Shown here one piece after another: positions 56,847 to 64,000 of a stretch of 64,000 nucleotides of DNA (the first letter of the stretch is position 1; each line of letters starts with the position of its first letter). The notes under the pieces were generated by a model. It was not told where the DNA came from, made no database searches, and worked only from the letters and a program-made list of their open reading frames with translations. The position numbers and the translations under genes are program-made. The DNA comes from Anaerostipes butyraticus (GTDB lineage: Bacteria; Bacillota; Clostridia; Lachnospirales; Lachnospiraceae), in contig NZ_BLYI01000027.1 of NCBI RefSeq assembly GCF_016586355.1, forward strand, positions 62,001 through 126,000, read 5' to 3'.

Positions 56847-56891
56847 CTAAACTCTATCACTTTTTTCATTTTTTTCAATAAATATTGATTT

Positions 56892-57057
56892 GCTGACTGA
56901 CATCTGAACTTCGTCCGCCAAGTCAGCCGGCGCATCGCGCTTCGCTTTCTTTATAAGGTAGTTCCACTCGACTAGCGCTCATCCTTCGCTTAGCTCAGAT
57001 TCGCTGAGTCTCGGGAACGGCTTGTTGACTAACCTCACTTCGTTCGCTAAGTCAGCC
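56892..57057. repeat. Repeat block between grpE and dnaK
   Basis: Two imperfect direct copies of about 37 bases start at 56892 and 57024. Each carries an inverted pair (GCTGACT...AGTCAGC and GTTGACT...AGTCAGC) with 22- and 19-base loops; the shared core is ACTTCG-nCCGCnAAGTCAGCC. The stretch is richer in G+C than nearby spacers. It may affect transcript processing between grpE and dnaK. Confidence 0.6.
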
Positions 57058-57079
57058 AATGCCTCGCTAAGTGCTCTTG

Positions 57080-57661
57080 TCAATTTGCTACTTTTACCAT
57101 GCTGTGACGAAGTACGCTTTCTTTGTACATGTATCCCTTCTGCAGCTCTTCCGCTACGATGTTTTCTCCGAGTTCTTCATCCTCCACATGCATAACCGCA
57201 TTGTGAAGATTCGCATCAAACTCCTTGCCTTCTGCGTCCATCGGTGTAACTCCGAGATCTTCCATCACAGAAATCAGCTGTTTATAAATCTGCTGGATTC
57301 CCTGTACAAACGCGGAATCTTTTTCTTCTTCTGATACGCTTTCAAGACCTCTTTCAAAATTGTCAATCACCGGAAGGAGTTTTTCGAGCACTCCCATAGC
57401 TCCCATGTCATAGCGCTGTGTAGATTCTTTGCTCATCCTCTTTCTGGCATTCTCAAATTCTGCCATCAGTCTCTGATACTTATCTTTCCAGTCCGCAATC
57501 TCTGCGTCCTTAGCCTTAATCTGATCTTCAAGATCATCTTTTTTGTCTTCTGCTTTTTCTTCAGAATCTTTTTTATCAGCCTCTTTTTCTTCTATATTTT
57601 CTGCAGATGTCTCTGCGTCTTTTTCCTCTTTCTCCTGGAATTTCTTTTCTTGTTCTTTCAT
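57080..57661 (-). CDS. grpE: Nucleotide exchange factor GrpE
   Basis: About 193 residues from the ATG at 57661, which has AAGGAAG upstream; a start 14 codons earlier would overlap hrcA. A long N-terminal coiled coil rich in Lys/Glu (about 1-80), then the four-helix bundle and beta-wing (YQRLMAEFENARKRMSKES, GDLGVTPMDAEGKEFDANLHNAVMHVEDEELGENIVAEELQKGYMYKESVLRHSMVKVA). It releases ADP from DnaK. Confidence 0.96.
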   Translation of the reverse strand: MKEQEKKFQEKEEKDAETSAENIEEKEADKKDSEEKAEDKKDDLEDQIKAKDAEIADWKDKYQRLMAEFENARKRMSKESTQRYDMGAMGVLEKLLPVIDNFERGLESVSEEEKDSAFVQGIQQIYKQLISVMEDLGVTPMDAEGKEFDANLHNAVMHVEDEELGENIVAEELQKGYMYKESVLRHSMVKVAN

Positions 57662-57677
57662 TCCTTCACTTCCTTTC

Positions 57678-58709
57678 TCAGGTTTTTCCTTTAAAGATAT
57701 CATCCAGCTCCTCGGTCAGATTCTTCAAAGTCTTTACAACTTTTCGATAGTTCATGCGCTTCGGTCCGATAATTCCTACCGTTCCTGTGCCGCCTTCCGC
57801 AAGTTCATACGTCGCTGTTACAATGCTGCAGTCCTTCATGTTCTGTACCGGAGATTCTTCTCCAATATAAACCTGAATTCCATGATGTTCATCATCCTGA
57901 TCCAAAGTTGAGTCAACCAGTTTTGTCAGTGCCTTTTTCTCTGCCAGAGTATCCAGCAGCTCTGTGGCTGTATCTGGATTTCCCAGTTCCGGATACTTCA
58001 GGATATTGGCCGCTCCGCCTGTATATATCTCCATCTGATTTGCCTCATGGATCGTTTTGGCGACTTCTTCCAGAATCTTTTCTAAAATATCCTGCCGGAT
58101 GCCTGCCTGCTCCCGCATTGTCTGAATCAGTTCCAAATTAATATCCCTGAGCGATAATCCCTGAAGGAATGTATTAAGCAAAACATTCAGCTTCAAAATA
58201 TCTTCATTAGACAGCGGTTCCTCCACCGACATCATCTTGTTCTTAACAACATTGCCCTGGGTCACAATAACAGCAAGCAGATGTTCGTGATCCACCTGAG
58301 ACAGCTGTACAAACTTCAGCGTAACTTTCTGATAATGAGGGGATGAGACCATAGTGGCATAGTTCGTATTACTTGCCAGGACATTGGCTACCTGCTTCAA
58401 CAGAACTTCCATTCTGTCGACCTTCTGTATCAATGCCTGTTTTTCTTCGCTCTCTGTCTCCCGTTCCATCATCAGCTGATCTACATAGAAGCGATATCCT
58501 GCATCGGAAGGAATCCGTCCTGCTGATGTATGCGGCTGTAAAATCAGACCCATATCTTCCAGATCCGCCATCTCATTCCGAATGGTTGCGGAACTTAGAT
58601 TCAGATCCGGATGTTTTGATATGGTTCTTGATCCCACCGGTTCACCAGTTTCAAGATAGTTGGCTATAATCGCTTTTAATATTAATTTTTTACGATCATT
58701 TAGTTCCAT
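57678..58709 (-). CDS. hrcA: Heat-shock repressor HrcA
   Basis: A 343-residue repressor. The N-terminal winged helix (LKAIIANYLETGEPVGSRTISKHPDLNLSSATIRNEMADLEDMGLI) binds CIRCE; the C-terminal GAF-like domain, with EEVAKTIHEANQMEIYTGG and GTVGIIGPKRMNYRKVV, senses folding state through GroEL. The CIRCE just upstream is its binding site. Confidence 0.96.
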   Translation of the reverse strand: MELNDRKKLILKAIIANYLETGEPVGSRTISKHPDLNLSSATIRNEMADLEDMGLILQPHTSAGRIPSDAGYRFYVDQLMMERETESEEKQALIQKVDRMEVLLKQVANVLASNTNYATMVSSPHYQKVTLKFVQLSQVDHEHLLAVIVTQGNVVKNKMMSVEEPLSNEDILKLNVLLNTFLQGLSLRDINLELIQTMREQAGIRQDILEKILEEVAKTIHEANQMEIYTGGAANILKYPELGNPDTATELLDTLAEKKALTKLVDSTLDQDDEHHGIQVYIGEESPVQNMKDCSIVTATYELAEGGTGTVGIIGPKRMNYRKVVKTLKNLTEELDDIFKGKT

Positions 58710-58727
58710 ATCTTTCCCTCCCTGTTA

Positions 58728-58754
58728 TTAGCACTCAACAATACCGAGTGCTAA
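58728..58754. promoter_or_regulatory. CIRCE element
   Basis: TTAGCACTC-N9-GAGTGCTAA, a perfect match to the consensus. It lies 18 bases upstream of the hrcA start and downstream of the -10, so HrcA bound here blocks the operon. Confidence 0.97.
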
Positions 58755-58765
58755 CATCTATATTT

Positions 58766-58794
58766 AAAGTATCACTTTTGTATTTTATTGTCAA
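58766..58794 (-). promoter_or_regulatory. Promoter of hrcA-grpE-dnaK-dnaJ
   Basis: On the minus strand TTGACA (58789-58794), a 17-base spacer and TACTTT (58766-58771), placed just upstream of CIRCE. Confidence 0.85.
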
Positions 58795-58846
58795 CTATAT
58801 TTCAAAAAAAATTTATTTATTTGCAATTTCTTTTTGGGAAATATTT

Positions 58847-58860
58847 TGAAAACGCTTTCA
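58847..58860. promoter_or_regulatory. cre (CcpA) site
   Basis: TGAAAACGCTTTCA matches the cre consensus TGWAANCGNTNWCA at all positions. It lies about 25-37 bases upstream of the small membrane protein gene, suggesting catabolite control of it. Confidence 0.75.
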
Positions 58861-58883
58861 TAGAATAAAAAATAAGGAGTGTG

Positions 58884-59183
58884 ATGACAATGAATCAGAA
58901 TCCGAATTTTGAACTGGAACGTCAGAAACTGAATCAGACCTACGAAAAAATGAACGCAGGCAAAACATCTTCCCATGATGACAGCAGGATTCCTACATAC
59001 TGGACTTTTCTAAAACTGAGAATCGGATTTTCTATTCTTCTGTTGTTTTTTCTGGCCGTTTCTGTGAAAGCCTTCCCCTCACCGGAAACAAAACATATTC
59101 AGAAAGTCCTCCGGCAGATAGATCAGATGGATCCATATACACAGGAAGCGATGCGCCAGATACAGTCTGTCTTCCCCAAATAG
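58884..59183 (+). CDS. Small single-pass membrane protein
   Basis: About 99 residues from 58884 (or 97 from 58890; AAGGAG lies 4 or 10 bases before these). Polar N-terminal half, one transmembrane segment at about 45-65 (LRIGFSILLLFFLAVSVKAF), then a helical C-terminal tail. No known family recognised. A cre site upstream suggests control by carbon source. It is alone on the plus strand. Confidence 0.6.
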   Translation: MTMNQNPNFELERQKLNQTYEKMNAGKTSSHDDSRIPTYWTFLKLRIGFSILLLFFLAVSVKAFPSPETKHIQKVLRQIDQMDPYTQEAMRQIQSVFPK

Positions 59184-59206
59184 GCCGCATTGCCTGTAAA
59201 ACAAAA

Positions 59207-59251
59207 GTCCCCCAGACAGATCTTTTCTTTATATGATCCGTCTGAGGGCAC
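59207..59251 (-). terminator. Terminator after the DeoR gene
   Basis: On the minus strand CCCTCAGACGGATC and GATCTGTCTGGGG pair around an A-rich loop, followed by ACTTTTGTTTT. It lies just past the DeoR stop (59274). Confidence 0.75.
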
Positions 59252-59273
59252 TTCCCACTTGAAAATTTTTTGC

Positions 59274-60038
59274 TTACTGTACGATCTTAACCTGGATGCC
59301 ATTGTTTTCCAGAGTTGTTTTTGTTTCTTCCGGAATCTGATCGTCCGTAAATATCATATCAATGTCTTTCAGCCGTGACTGAAGGACAACTCCGTGTTCC
59401 TGAAATTTACTGGAATCTGTCAGAATGACCGCTTTTCTCGCAGACCCCATCATGCTTTTCATGGCTTCTGCCCGCATCATGTCGCCACAGGTAAAACCGA
59501 TTCCCGGAATATATCCATCGGTTCCCATGAACAGCTTATCCACATAAAACGCTTCTGCACATGTTTTTACCAGCGGTCCAACCATAACTTCCGCATCCTT
59601 TTGATATTCTCCTCCCAGCAGTATGACCTTCGTGTCGCCGCTGCCGGATTCCCGGATAAACCGGGCAATAAACGAGGAATTTGTAATGATCGTAACTTCT
59701 TTTTTTGTTTCAGAAAGACATGACGCCAGAAGAGCACAGCTGGATCCGGATTCTATCATAACCGTTTCCCCATCCGATACGAGTTCCGCCGCCGCCTGGG
59801 CAAGCTTTTGCTTTACATCGTATCTCACCGCCAGACGGTTCCCGATATCTGACATATTCTTCGCTGCGGCATAGCCGTGCTCCCTCACCAGCAGTTCCAT
59901 ACTCTCCAGTGCATCCAGATCCTTTCGGATTGTTACCTGGGACACGCCAAGCAGTTCAGATAAAGCTGCCACCTCAACTTTTTTCTGCTGTGTTACAATC
60001 TCGAGAATTTTTGTCTGCCGGTCTGTCATATCTTTCAT
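59274..60038 (-). CDS. DeoR-family sugar-phosphate regulator
   Basis: A 254-residue DeoR protein: HTH at about 5-55 (RQTKILEIVTQQKKVEVAALSELLGVSQVTIRKDLDALES) and the C-terminal phosphosugar-binding domain (ESGSSCALLASCL, TNSSFIARFI, FMGTDGYIPGIGFTC, ILTDSSKF). Such proteins repress sugar operons until a phosphorylated intermediate appears. It is the last gene of the glycyl radical enzyme operon, so it is probably its own local regulator acting on the tandem repeats at 63312-63344. Confidence 0.92.
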   Translation of the reverse strand: MKDMTDRQTKILEIVTQQKKVEVAALSELLGVSQVTIRKDLDALESMELLVREHGYAAAKNMSDIGNRLAVRYDVKQKLAQAAAELVSDGETVMIESGSSCALLASCLSETKKEVTIITNSSFIARFIRESGSGDTKVILLGGEYQKDAEVMVGPLVKTCAEAFYVDKLFMGTDGYIPGIGFTCGDMMRAEAMKSMMGSARKAVILTDSSKFQEHGVVLQSRLKDIDMIFTDDQIPEETKTTLENNGIQVKIVQ

Positions 60039-60074
60039 CCTTTCTTATTCTGATTCTATCCTTCAGTTTTGTGA

Positions 60075-60755
60075 TTACAGATCGCAGATTCCCTTTCCTT
60101 CTCCATATACACTGTACCAGTCCTGATTGAAATCTGTGACTGCTTTATCGATATTTGGATTTGCAAAAACCTGCTTCAGAACTGCATACGGCGCTGTAAC
60201 TGCTTCCGCTCCATAATTGAATGCGTTCTTTATCTGCTCTACTCCTTTGAAAGATGCCGCAACAATCTTGCAGTCATATCCGTCATCATCGATCCGGTCC
60301 TGAAGATTTCCAATCAGTTCCATCGGATCGCTTCCCAGATTTCCAATCCTGTTTACATACGGCGCAATATAATCGGCGCCGGCTGCCAGGGCAAAATATG
60401 CCTGCATCAGATCATATACCGCTGTTGCCGTAACATGGATTCCTTCTGCTTTCAGCATCTTGATTGCTTTTAATCCCTCATAAGAAACCGGAACTTTAAT
60501 ATAAACCTGATCATCAATTTCTTTTAAAATTCTGTGGGCTTCCTCAACGATCGTATCTGCCTCCAGTGAAATCACCTGGATATGAAGGCTTCGGTCTTTT
60601 CCAATGATCTCCCGTATTTTCCTCATATGTCCGAAAAAATCTTCCGGACTTGTTTTCTTTACAATAGAAGGATTGCTTGTAACTCCTGAAATCGGCATAT
60701 GGTCAATTCCATCTTTAATTTCTTCCAAATCCACTGTATCTAAAATAAATTCCAT
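60075..60755 (-). CDS. fsa: Fructose-6-phosphate aldolase-type transaldolase
   Basis: A 226-residue Schiff-base aldolase of the FsaA/TalC type; normal length. The catalytic lysine is Lys87 in VYIKVP, and the barrel strands MEFILDTVDLEEI, GVTSNPSIVKK and VTATAVYDLMQAY are typical. E. coli fsaA lies beside ybiW-ybiY and fsaB (talC) beside pflD-pflC; the same pairing occurs here. I recall that this aldolase splits 1-deoxy-fructose-6-phosphate formed by the glycyl radical enzyme to glyceraldehyde-3-phosphate and hydroxyacetone. Ordinary fructose-6-phosphate cleavage is an alternative. Confidence 0.88.
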   Translation of the reverse strand: MEFILDTVDLEEIKDGIDHMPISGVTSNPSIVKKTSPEDFFGHMRKIREIIGKDRSLHIQVISLEADTIVEEAHRILKEIDDQVYIKVPVSYEGLKAIKMLKAEGIHVTATAVYDLMQAYFALAAGADYIAPYVNRIGNLGSDPMELIGNLQDRIDDDGYDCKIVAASFKGVEQIKNAFNYGAEAVTAPYAVLKQVFANPNIDKAVTDFNQDWYSVYGEGKGICDL

Positions 60756-60823
60756 TTTTCTTCTCCTATTTTATACTAAAATTTTATTTTTCTCCATACA
60801 AAAGAACATTTTTTCTTCATAAA

Positions 60824-63235
60824 TTATAAAGTCTGCTCTGTTCTTCCGATGATATCGTCCTGCGTTGCTTTTGATAATACATTGAAAAATGCGGAATATC
60901 CGGCAACACGAACAATCAGGTCTTTATGTTTTTCCGGATGCTTCTGCGCATCGATGAGCGTATCTCTGGATACTACATTGTACTGTACATGATATCCATC
61001 CAAGCGGTTAAAGAAAGTACGAATGATCATTTCCAGTTTCTGCTTGTTTTCTTCTGTAGACAGCATCTGCGGTGTTACTTTCTGATTTAACAAAACTCCG
61101 CCTGTAATTTCATGTGTCGGCAGTTTGGATACAGACTTAAATACTGCAGTCGGACCGCTCTTATCCATAGAATGAGCCGGTGAACATCCCTCTGCAAGAG
61201 GCTCATGAGCTTTACGTCCATCCGGAGTTGCCATGGTGTTCATTCCCTGCCCTACATTTGCTGAAATGCTGGAGGTTCCGGCATAACGAATTCCTCCGAT
61301 CGGACCTCTGCCATATCTTGTATTTGGATATTTCTTCATTTCATCAATGTACTGATCATATACTTCGACTACCAGATCGTCTACATAATCAATGTCATTT
61401 CCATATTTCGGTGCATCGTTGATCAGCATCTTCTGGATTTTCTGATTCTTCGGACTGGTAAAATCATCTTCCAGAGCGTCACATAATTCATCCGGCGTGA
61501 TTTTTCCTTCCTCGAATACAAGTTTTTTGATCGCTGCCAGACTGTCTGCCATATTAGCGATTCCCACCTGAAGTCCGGAAATGAAATCGTATACAGCTCC
61601 GCCTTCTTTGATGGTTTTTCCTCTTCCAATACAATCCTGTGTCAGGGCAGAACATAAAATATCCGGGCATTCTCTTTCAATGGCCAGATCAATCGCATTT
61701 TCCACGATAACACTCATTCTGGTCAGCTCTCTTGTTACATATTCTACTGCATCCTGAAGTTCCTTGTAAGATTTCATGTTTCTGAAATGTCCGCATCCTT
61801 TTACAAAGCGTTTTCCTGATGTCGGATCGATTCCATCGTTCATAGCGATCAGAAGGACTCTTGGGAAGTTCAGATAACTCATTCCGGTACAGCGGTATCC
61901 CCATTTTCCAGGCACCGCAGTTTCCACACATCCGATAGCAGAATAATTATAAGCATCTTCTTCCGCTACGCCTTTTTCAATAAAGGACGGGATAATTACC
62001 TCATCAGAGTTAAATGCCGGCATTCCGGTTCCCAGTTTCATAACTTCGATTGCTTCATCCATAAATTCTTTTGACATGTTCCTGTGGTATCTGACTGTCA
62101 GATTCGGCTGTGGGAGTCTTGTCTGGGCAACGGATTTCAGGATAAGGAAGGATAACGGATTTACGGCGTCTTTCTTATCCGGCGTCTGTCCTCCAATGGT
62201 AACATTTTGGTACATCGGGCTTCCGGCGCTGCTTAATGTATGTGCCTGACTTCTTACTTTATTAATAGTCAATGTTTTGATCCAGAGATTATCCAGAAGT
62301 TCCACTGCCTGATCGTCTGTCAATGTTCCATTTTCAATATCATGTTTATAATAAGGATAAATATACTGATCAAAACGTCCATAGGAAAGAGAATGTCCGT
62401 TAGATTCAATCTGCAGGATCAGCTGGATAAACCAGGTAGCCTGAACCGCTTCCTGGAATGTCTCTGCCGGCTCATATGGAACTTTATCGCAAATCCGTGC
62501 AATCTCCAGTAATTCTGCTTTTCTTGGCTCCTCAGCCTTCTCTGCCATCTCTCTTGCCAGATCCGCATAACGATGAGCAAAATTCTTTACTGCGTCAATT
62601 ACGATCAGTACTGCTTTGTAAAAGCAGTTTTTATCAATGCTTTCTACCTGGCAGAGATCCAGTTCACTCTTCAATTTCTTCGTTCTCTCTTCATATCCTT
62701 TCAGACCGGTTTTCAACATAGTCGGATAATCAACAGCAAGATGCGCGTCTCCGGAATTCAGTTTTCCTTCCATTCCAAAGAATCCTGTTTCCATAAACAC
62801 ATCTACTTCTTCCGGAAGCAGAGCTCCTCCTTTTGCTCTCAGGTTATTGTTCTCCCAGAATGGAGCAATGGACCGCAGAGCCTCTTTGGTTTCTTCTGTA
62901 ATATAGAAAACGTCTCCGTCACGTTTCTCAAACAAATCCAGTTCGTTGATAACAAATTCCAATGTGTATTCAGGAAAGATCGGGGCATCTTTATTAGAGG
63001 AAGCCTGGTTTCCAACGATCAGTGTTTCATCCTCAATATAGATAGACATTTTCTCCAGGATATTTTTTAACATCAGCGCACGTTTCATTACCGGCGGCTG
63101 ATTCTGATTCTTCTTATATGCTTCTGTCGCAAGCAGCGCACGCTCTGCGCAGATATATGGTTTCTTATCCAGGACTTCTTCACGGAACCGTTCCATCCTT
63201 GGTGTTAAGTCTCCAAAATGCTCTACATTCTTCAT
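60824..63235 (-). CDS. Glycyl radical enzyme of the YbiW/PflD type
   Basis: About 803 residues from the ATG at 63235 (GGAGG 9 bases upstream; another ATG two codons earlier is too close). The catalytic Cys436 and Glu438 are in GCVETAVPGK; the radical glycine is Gly779 in RVAGYSA near the C-terminus. The GCVE form excludes pyruvate formate-lyase (CC) and fits dehydratase/lyase-type members. With an FSA-type aldolase, DeoR and activase around it, the neighbourhood matches E. coli ybiW-ybiY-fsaA, for which I recall a role opening the ring of 1,5-anhydrohexitol-6-phosphate. Glycerol dehydratase is a less likely alternative, since no diol genes are near. Works only without oxygen. Confidence 0.82.
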   Translation of the reverse strand: MKNVEHFGDLTPRMERFREEVLDKKPYICAERALLATEAYKKNQNQPPVMKRALMLKNILEKMSIYIEDETLIVGNQASSNKDAPIFPEYTLEFVINELDLFEKRDGDVFYITEETKEALRSIAPFWENNNLRAKGGALLPEEVDVFMETGFFGMEGKLNSGDAHLAVDYPTMLKTGLKGYEERTKKLKSELDLCQVESIDKNCFYKAVLIVIDAVKNFAHRYADLAREMAEKAEEPRKAELLEIARICDKVPYEPAETFQEAVQATWFIQLILQIESNGHSLSYGRFDQYIYPYYKHDIENGTLTDDQAVELLDNLWIKTLTINKVRSQAHTLSSAGSPMYQNVTIGGQTPDKKDAVNPLSFLILKSVAQTRLPQPNLTVRYHRNMSKEFMDEAIEVMKLGTGMPAFNSDEVIIPSFIEKGVAEEDAYNYSAIGCVETAVPGKWGYRCTGMSYLNFPRVLLIAMNDGIDPTSGKRFVKGCGHFRNMKSYKELQDAVEYVTRELTRMSVIVENAIDLAIERECPDILCSALTQDCIGRGKTIKEGGAVYDFISGLQVGIANMADSLAAIKKLVFEEGKITPDELCDALEDDFTSPKNQKIQKMLINDAPKYGNDIDYVDDLVVEVYDQYIDEMKKYPNTRYGRGPIGGIRYAGTSSISANVGQGMNTMATPDGRKAHEPLAEGCSPAHSMDKSGPTAVFKSVSKLPTHEITGGVLLNQKVTPQMLSTEENKQKLEMIIRTFFNRLDGYHVQYNVVSRDTLIDAQKHPEKHKDLIVRVAGYSAFFNVLSKATQDDIIGRTEQTL

Positions 63236-63300
63236 ATTCATATACCTCCATAGGAATCAAAAGTTTCATTCAAAACATTTTCTCTGGCTTCTATACTTCT

Positions 63301-63328
63301 ATCATACTACATTTCTTTCATTTGTCAA
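63301..63328 (-). promoter_or_regulatory. Promoter of the glycyl radical enzyme operon
   Basis: On the minus strand TTGACA (63323-63328), a 16-base spacer and TATGAT (63301-63306). One copy of a 12-base repeat lies in this spacer. Confidence 0.8.
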
Positions 63329-63344
63329 TATTTTTCTTTCATTT
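63312..63344. promoter_or_regulatory. Tandem operator repeats, probable DeoR sites
   Basis: TTTCTTTCATTT occurs at 63312-63323 and again at 63333-63344, start to start exactly 21 bases, two DNA turns. They lie across the minus-strand -35 and between the divergent promoters. The spacing suits a DeoR-type multimer. Confidence 0.65.
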
Positions 63345-63356
63345 AAAACTATTTTA

Positions 63357-63385
63357 TTTACATTTCGTAACTTTTGTGTTATGAT
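63357..63385 (+). promoter_or_regulatory. Promoter of the activating enzyme gene
   Basis: TTTACA (63357-63362), a 17-base spacer and TATGAT (63380-63385). AAGGGAG follows before the ATG at 63414. Confidence 0.75.
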
Positions 63386-63413
63386 GTTATCAATATAAGA
63401 AGGGAGAAAAAAC

Positions 63414-64000
63414 ATGTCAGACAAAGGAATTGTTTTTAATATACAAAAATTCAGCATCCACGACGGACCGGGAATCCGGACAACCGTCTTTTTGAAAGGA
63501 TGTCCTCTTCGGTGCAAATGGTGCGCCAATCCGGAATCCCAGCTGAGCGAGGTGCAGATTCTTTACGACCAGAAGAAATGCCTGCACTGCCAGACCTGTG
63601 TTCAGTCATGTCCAAATCAGGCTTTTTCTTTGAAAAAAGATCACATTCAGATTGACCATGACCGCTGCAGCGGATGCCTGTCTTGTGTCCGAAACTGTCC
63701 GGGGGAGGCACTCAGCTATGAAGGGGAAGAAAAAACAGCAGATGACGTCACTGAAGTCTGCCTTCAGGATGTTGACTTTTATGAAGAGTCCGGAGGCGGC
63801 GTAACGATCTCCGGAGGAGAGGGAATGGTTCAGTCTGATTTCGTAAAAGCGCTGCTGTTCCGTTTAAAAAAACACAATATCCATACTGCCATTGAAACTA
63901 CCGGTTATGTTTCTGATGATATCTTTCAGGATCTGGCCCCGGAGTTTGATCTGCTGCTGTTTGATGTAAAACATTATGATTCCAGAAAGCATCAGAAAGG
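63414..64000 (+). CDS. Glycyl-radical-enzyme activating protein (radical SAM), 3' end cut by window
   Basis: From the ATG at 63414 (AAGGGAG upstream) 195 codons are open to the window end. The radical SAM triad is Cys30, Cys34, Cys37 (GCPLRCKWC), after the HDGPGIRTTVFLKG signature. Two extra ferredoxin clusters follow (Cys56, 59, 62, 66 and Cys85, 88, 91, 95), as in PflC/YbiY-type activases. GGGVTISGGE is the SAM-contacting segment. It would install the glycyl radical on the enzyme transcribed away from it. Confidence 0.92.
   Translation, partial: MSDKGIVFNIQKFSIHDGPGIRTTVFLKGCPLRCKWCANPESQLSEVQILYDQKKCLHCQTCVQSCPNQAFSLKKDHIQIDHDRCSGCLSCVRNCPGEALSYEGEEKTADDVTEVCLQDVDFYEESGGGVTISGGEGMVQSDFVKALLFRLKKHNIHTAIETTGYVSDDIFQDLAPEFDLLLFDVKHYDSRKHQK

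Overview
This is chromosomal DNA of an anaerobic, probably spore-forming, low-to-moderate G+C Bacillota, most likely a gut Lachnospiraceae (inference). The evidence is a SigK-type sporulation sigma factor, a CIRCE-controlled hrcA-grpE-dnaK-dnaJ operon, RNase J, IreB, a MtaB/TrmR/TrhP tRNA-modification block, an oxygen-sensitive glycyl-radical system, FMN/FAD/Fe-S enoate reductases and typical AGGAGG ribosome-binding sites. Most genes lie on the minus strand. I saw no rRNA, tRNA or CRISPR.

Layout. 1-4.8 kb: a minus-strand housekeeping run (efp, EamA transporter, exoA, EEP hydrolase, cysK, a hexapeptide-repeat protein cut by the window edge). 4.9-24.8 kb: an accessory island built around quinate/shikimate chemistry. 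It holds an iron alcohol dehydrogenase, a chorismate mutase-shikimate kinase fusion, two LysR regulators each near a large Old Yellow Enzyme-type reductase, and one long minus-strand run: YdiB-type quinate/shikimate dehydrogenase, YdiM-type MFS carrier, AroD, esterase, GntP-type permease and a TRAP transporter. A second esterase lies beyond the second reductase. I infer that plant quinate esters or quinate/shikimate are taken up, hydrolysed and oxidised/dehydrated, with the enoate reductases as electron sinks. This is the best candidate for an undescribed system.

25-27.5 kb: a MarR regulator with a clear operator, a YczE membrane domain fused to a cytidylate-kinase-like domain, and sigK. 27.6-39.8 kb: a second iron alcohol dehydrogenase and conserved RNA/ribosome maintenance genes (trhP, trmR, a short MltG-like protein, rnj, DUF1292, ruvX, ireB, mtaB, an HPr-like protein, thiI, iscS, rsmE, prmA). 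39.9-53.7 kb: accessory DNA lying between prmA and dnaJ, which are often neighbours in related bacteria. It contains a K+/H+ antiporter, a ferredoxin-like protein, a VanZ protein, a complete beta-glucoside PTS operon with its LicR activator, a MATE exporter, a decayed IS110 transposase and a HAD phosphatase. 53.8-58.8 kb: the heat-shock operon, with an odd repeat block between grpE and dnaK. 58.8-64 kb: a small membrane protein with a perfect cre site, then a DeoR-controlled operon of a YbiW/PflD-like glycyl radical enzyme and a fructose-6-phosphate-aldolase-type enzyme, with the activating enzyme divergent and running off the window.
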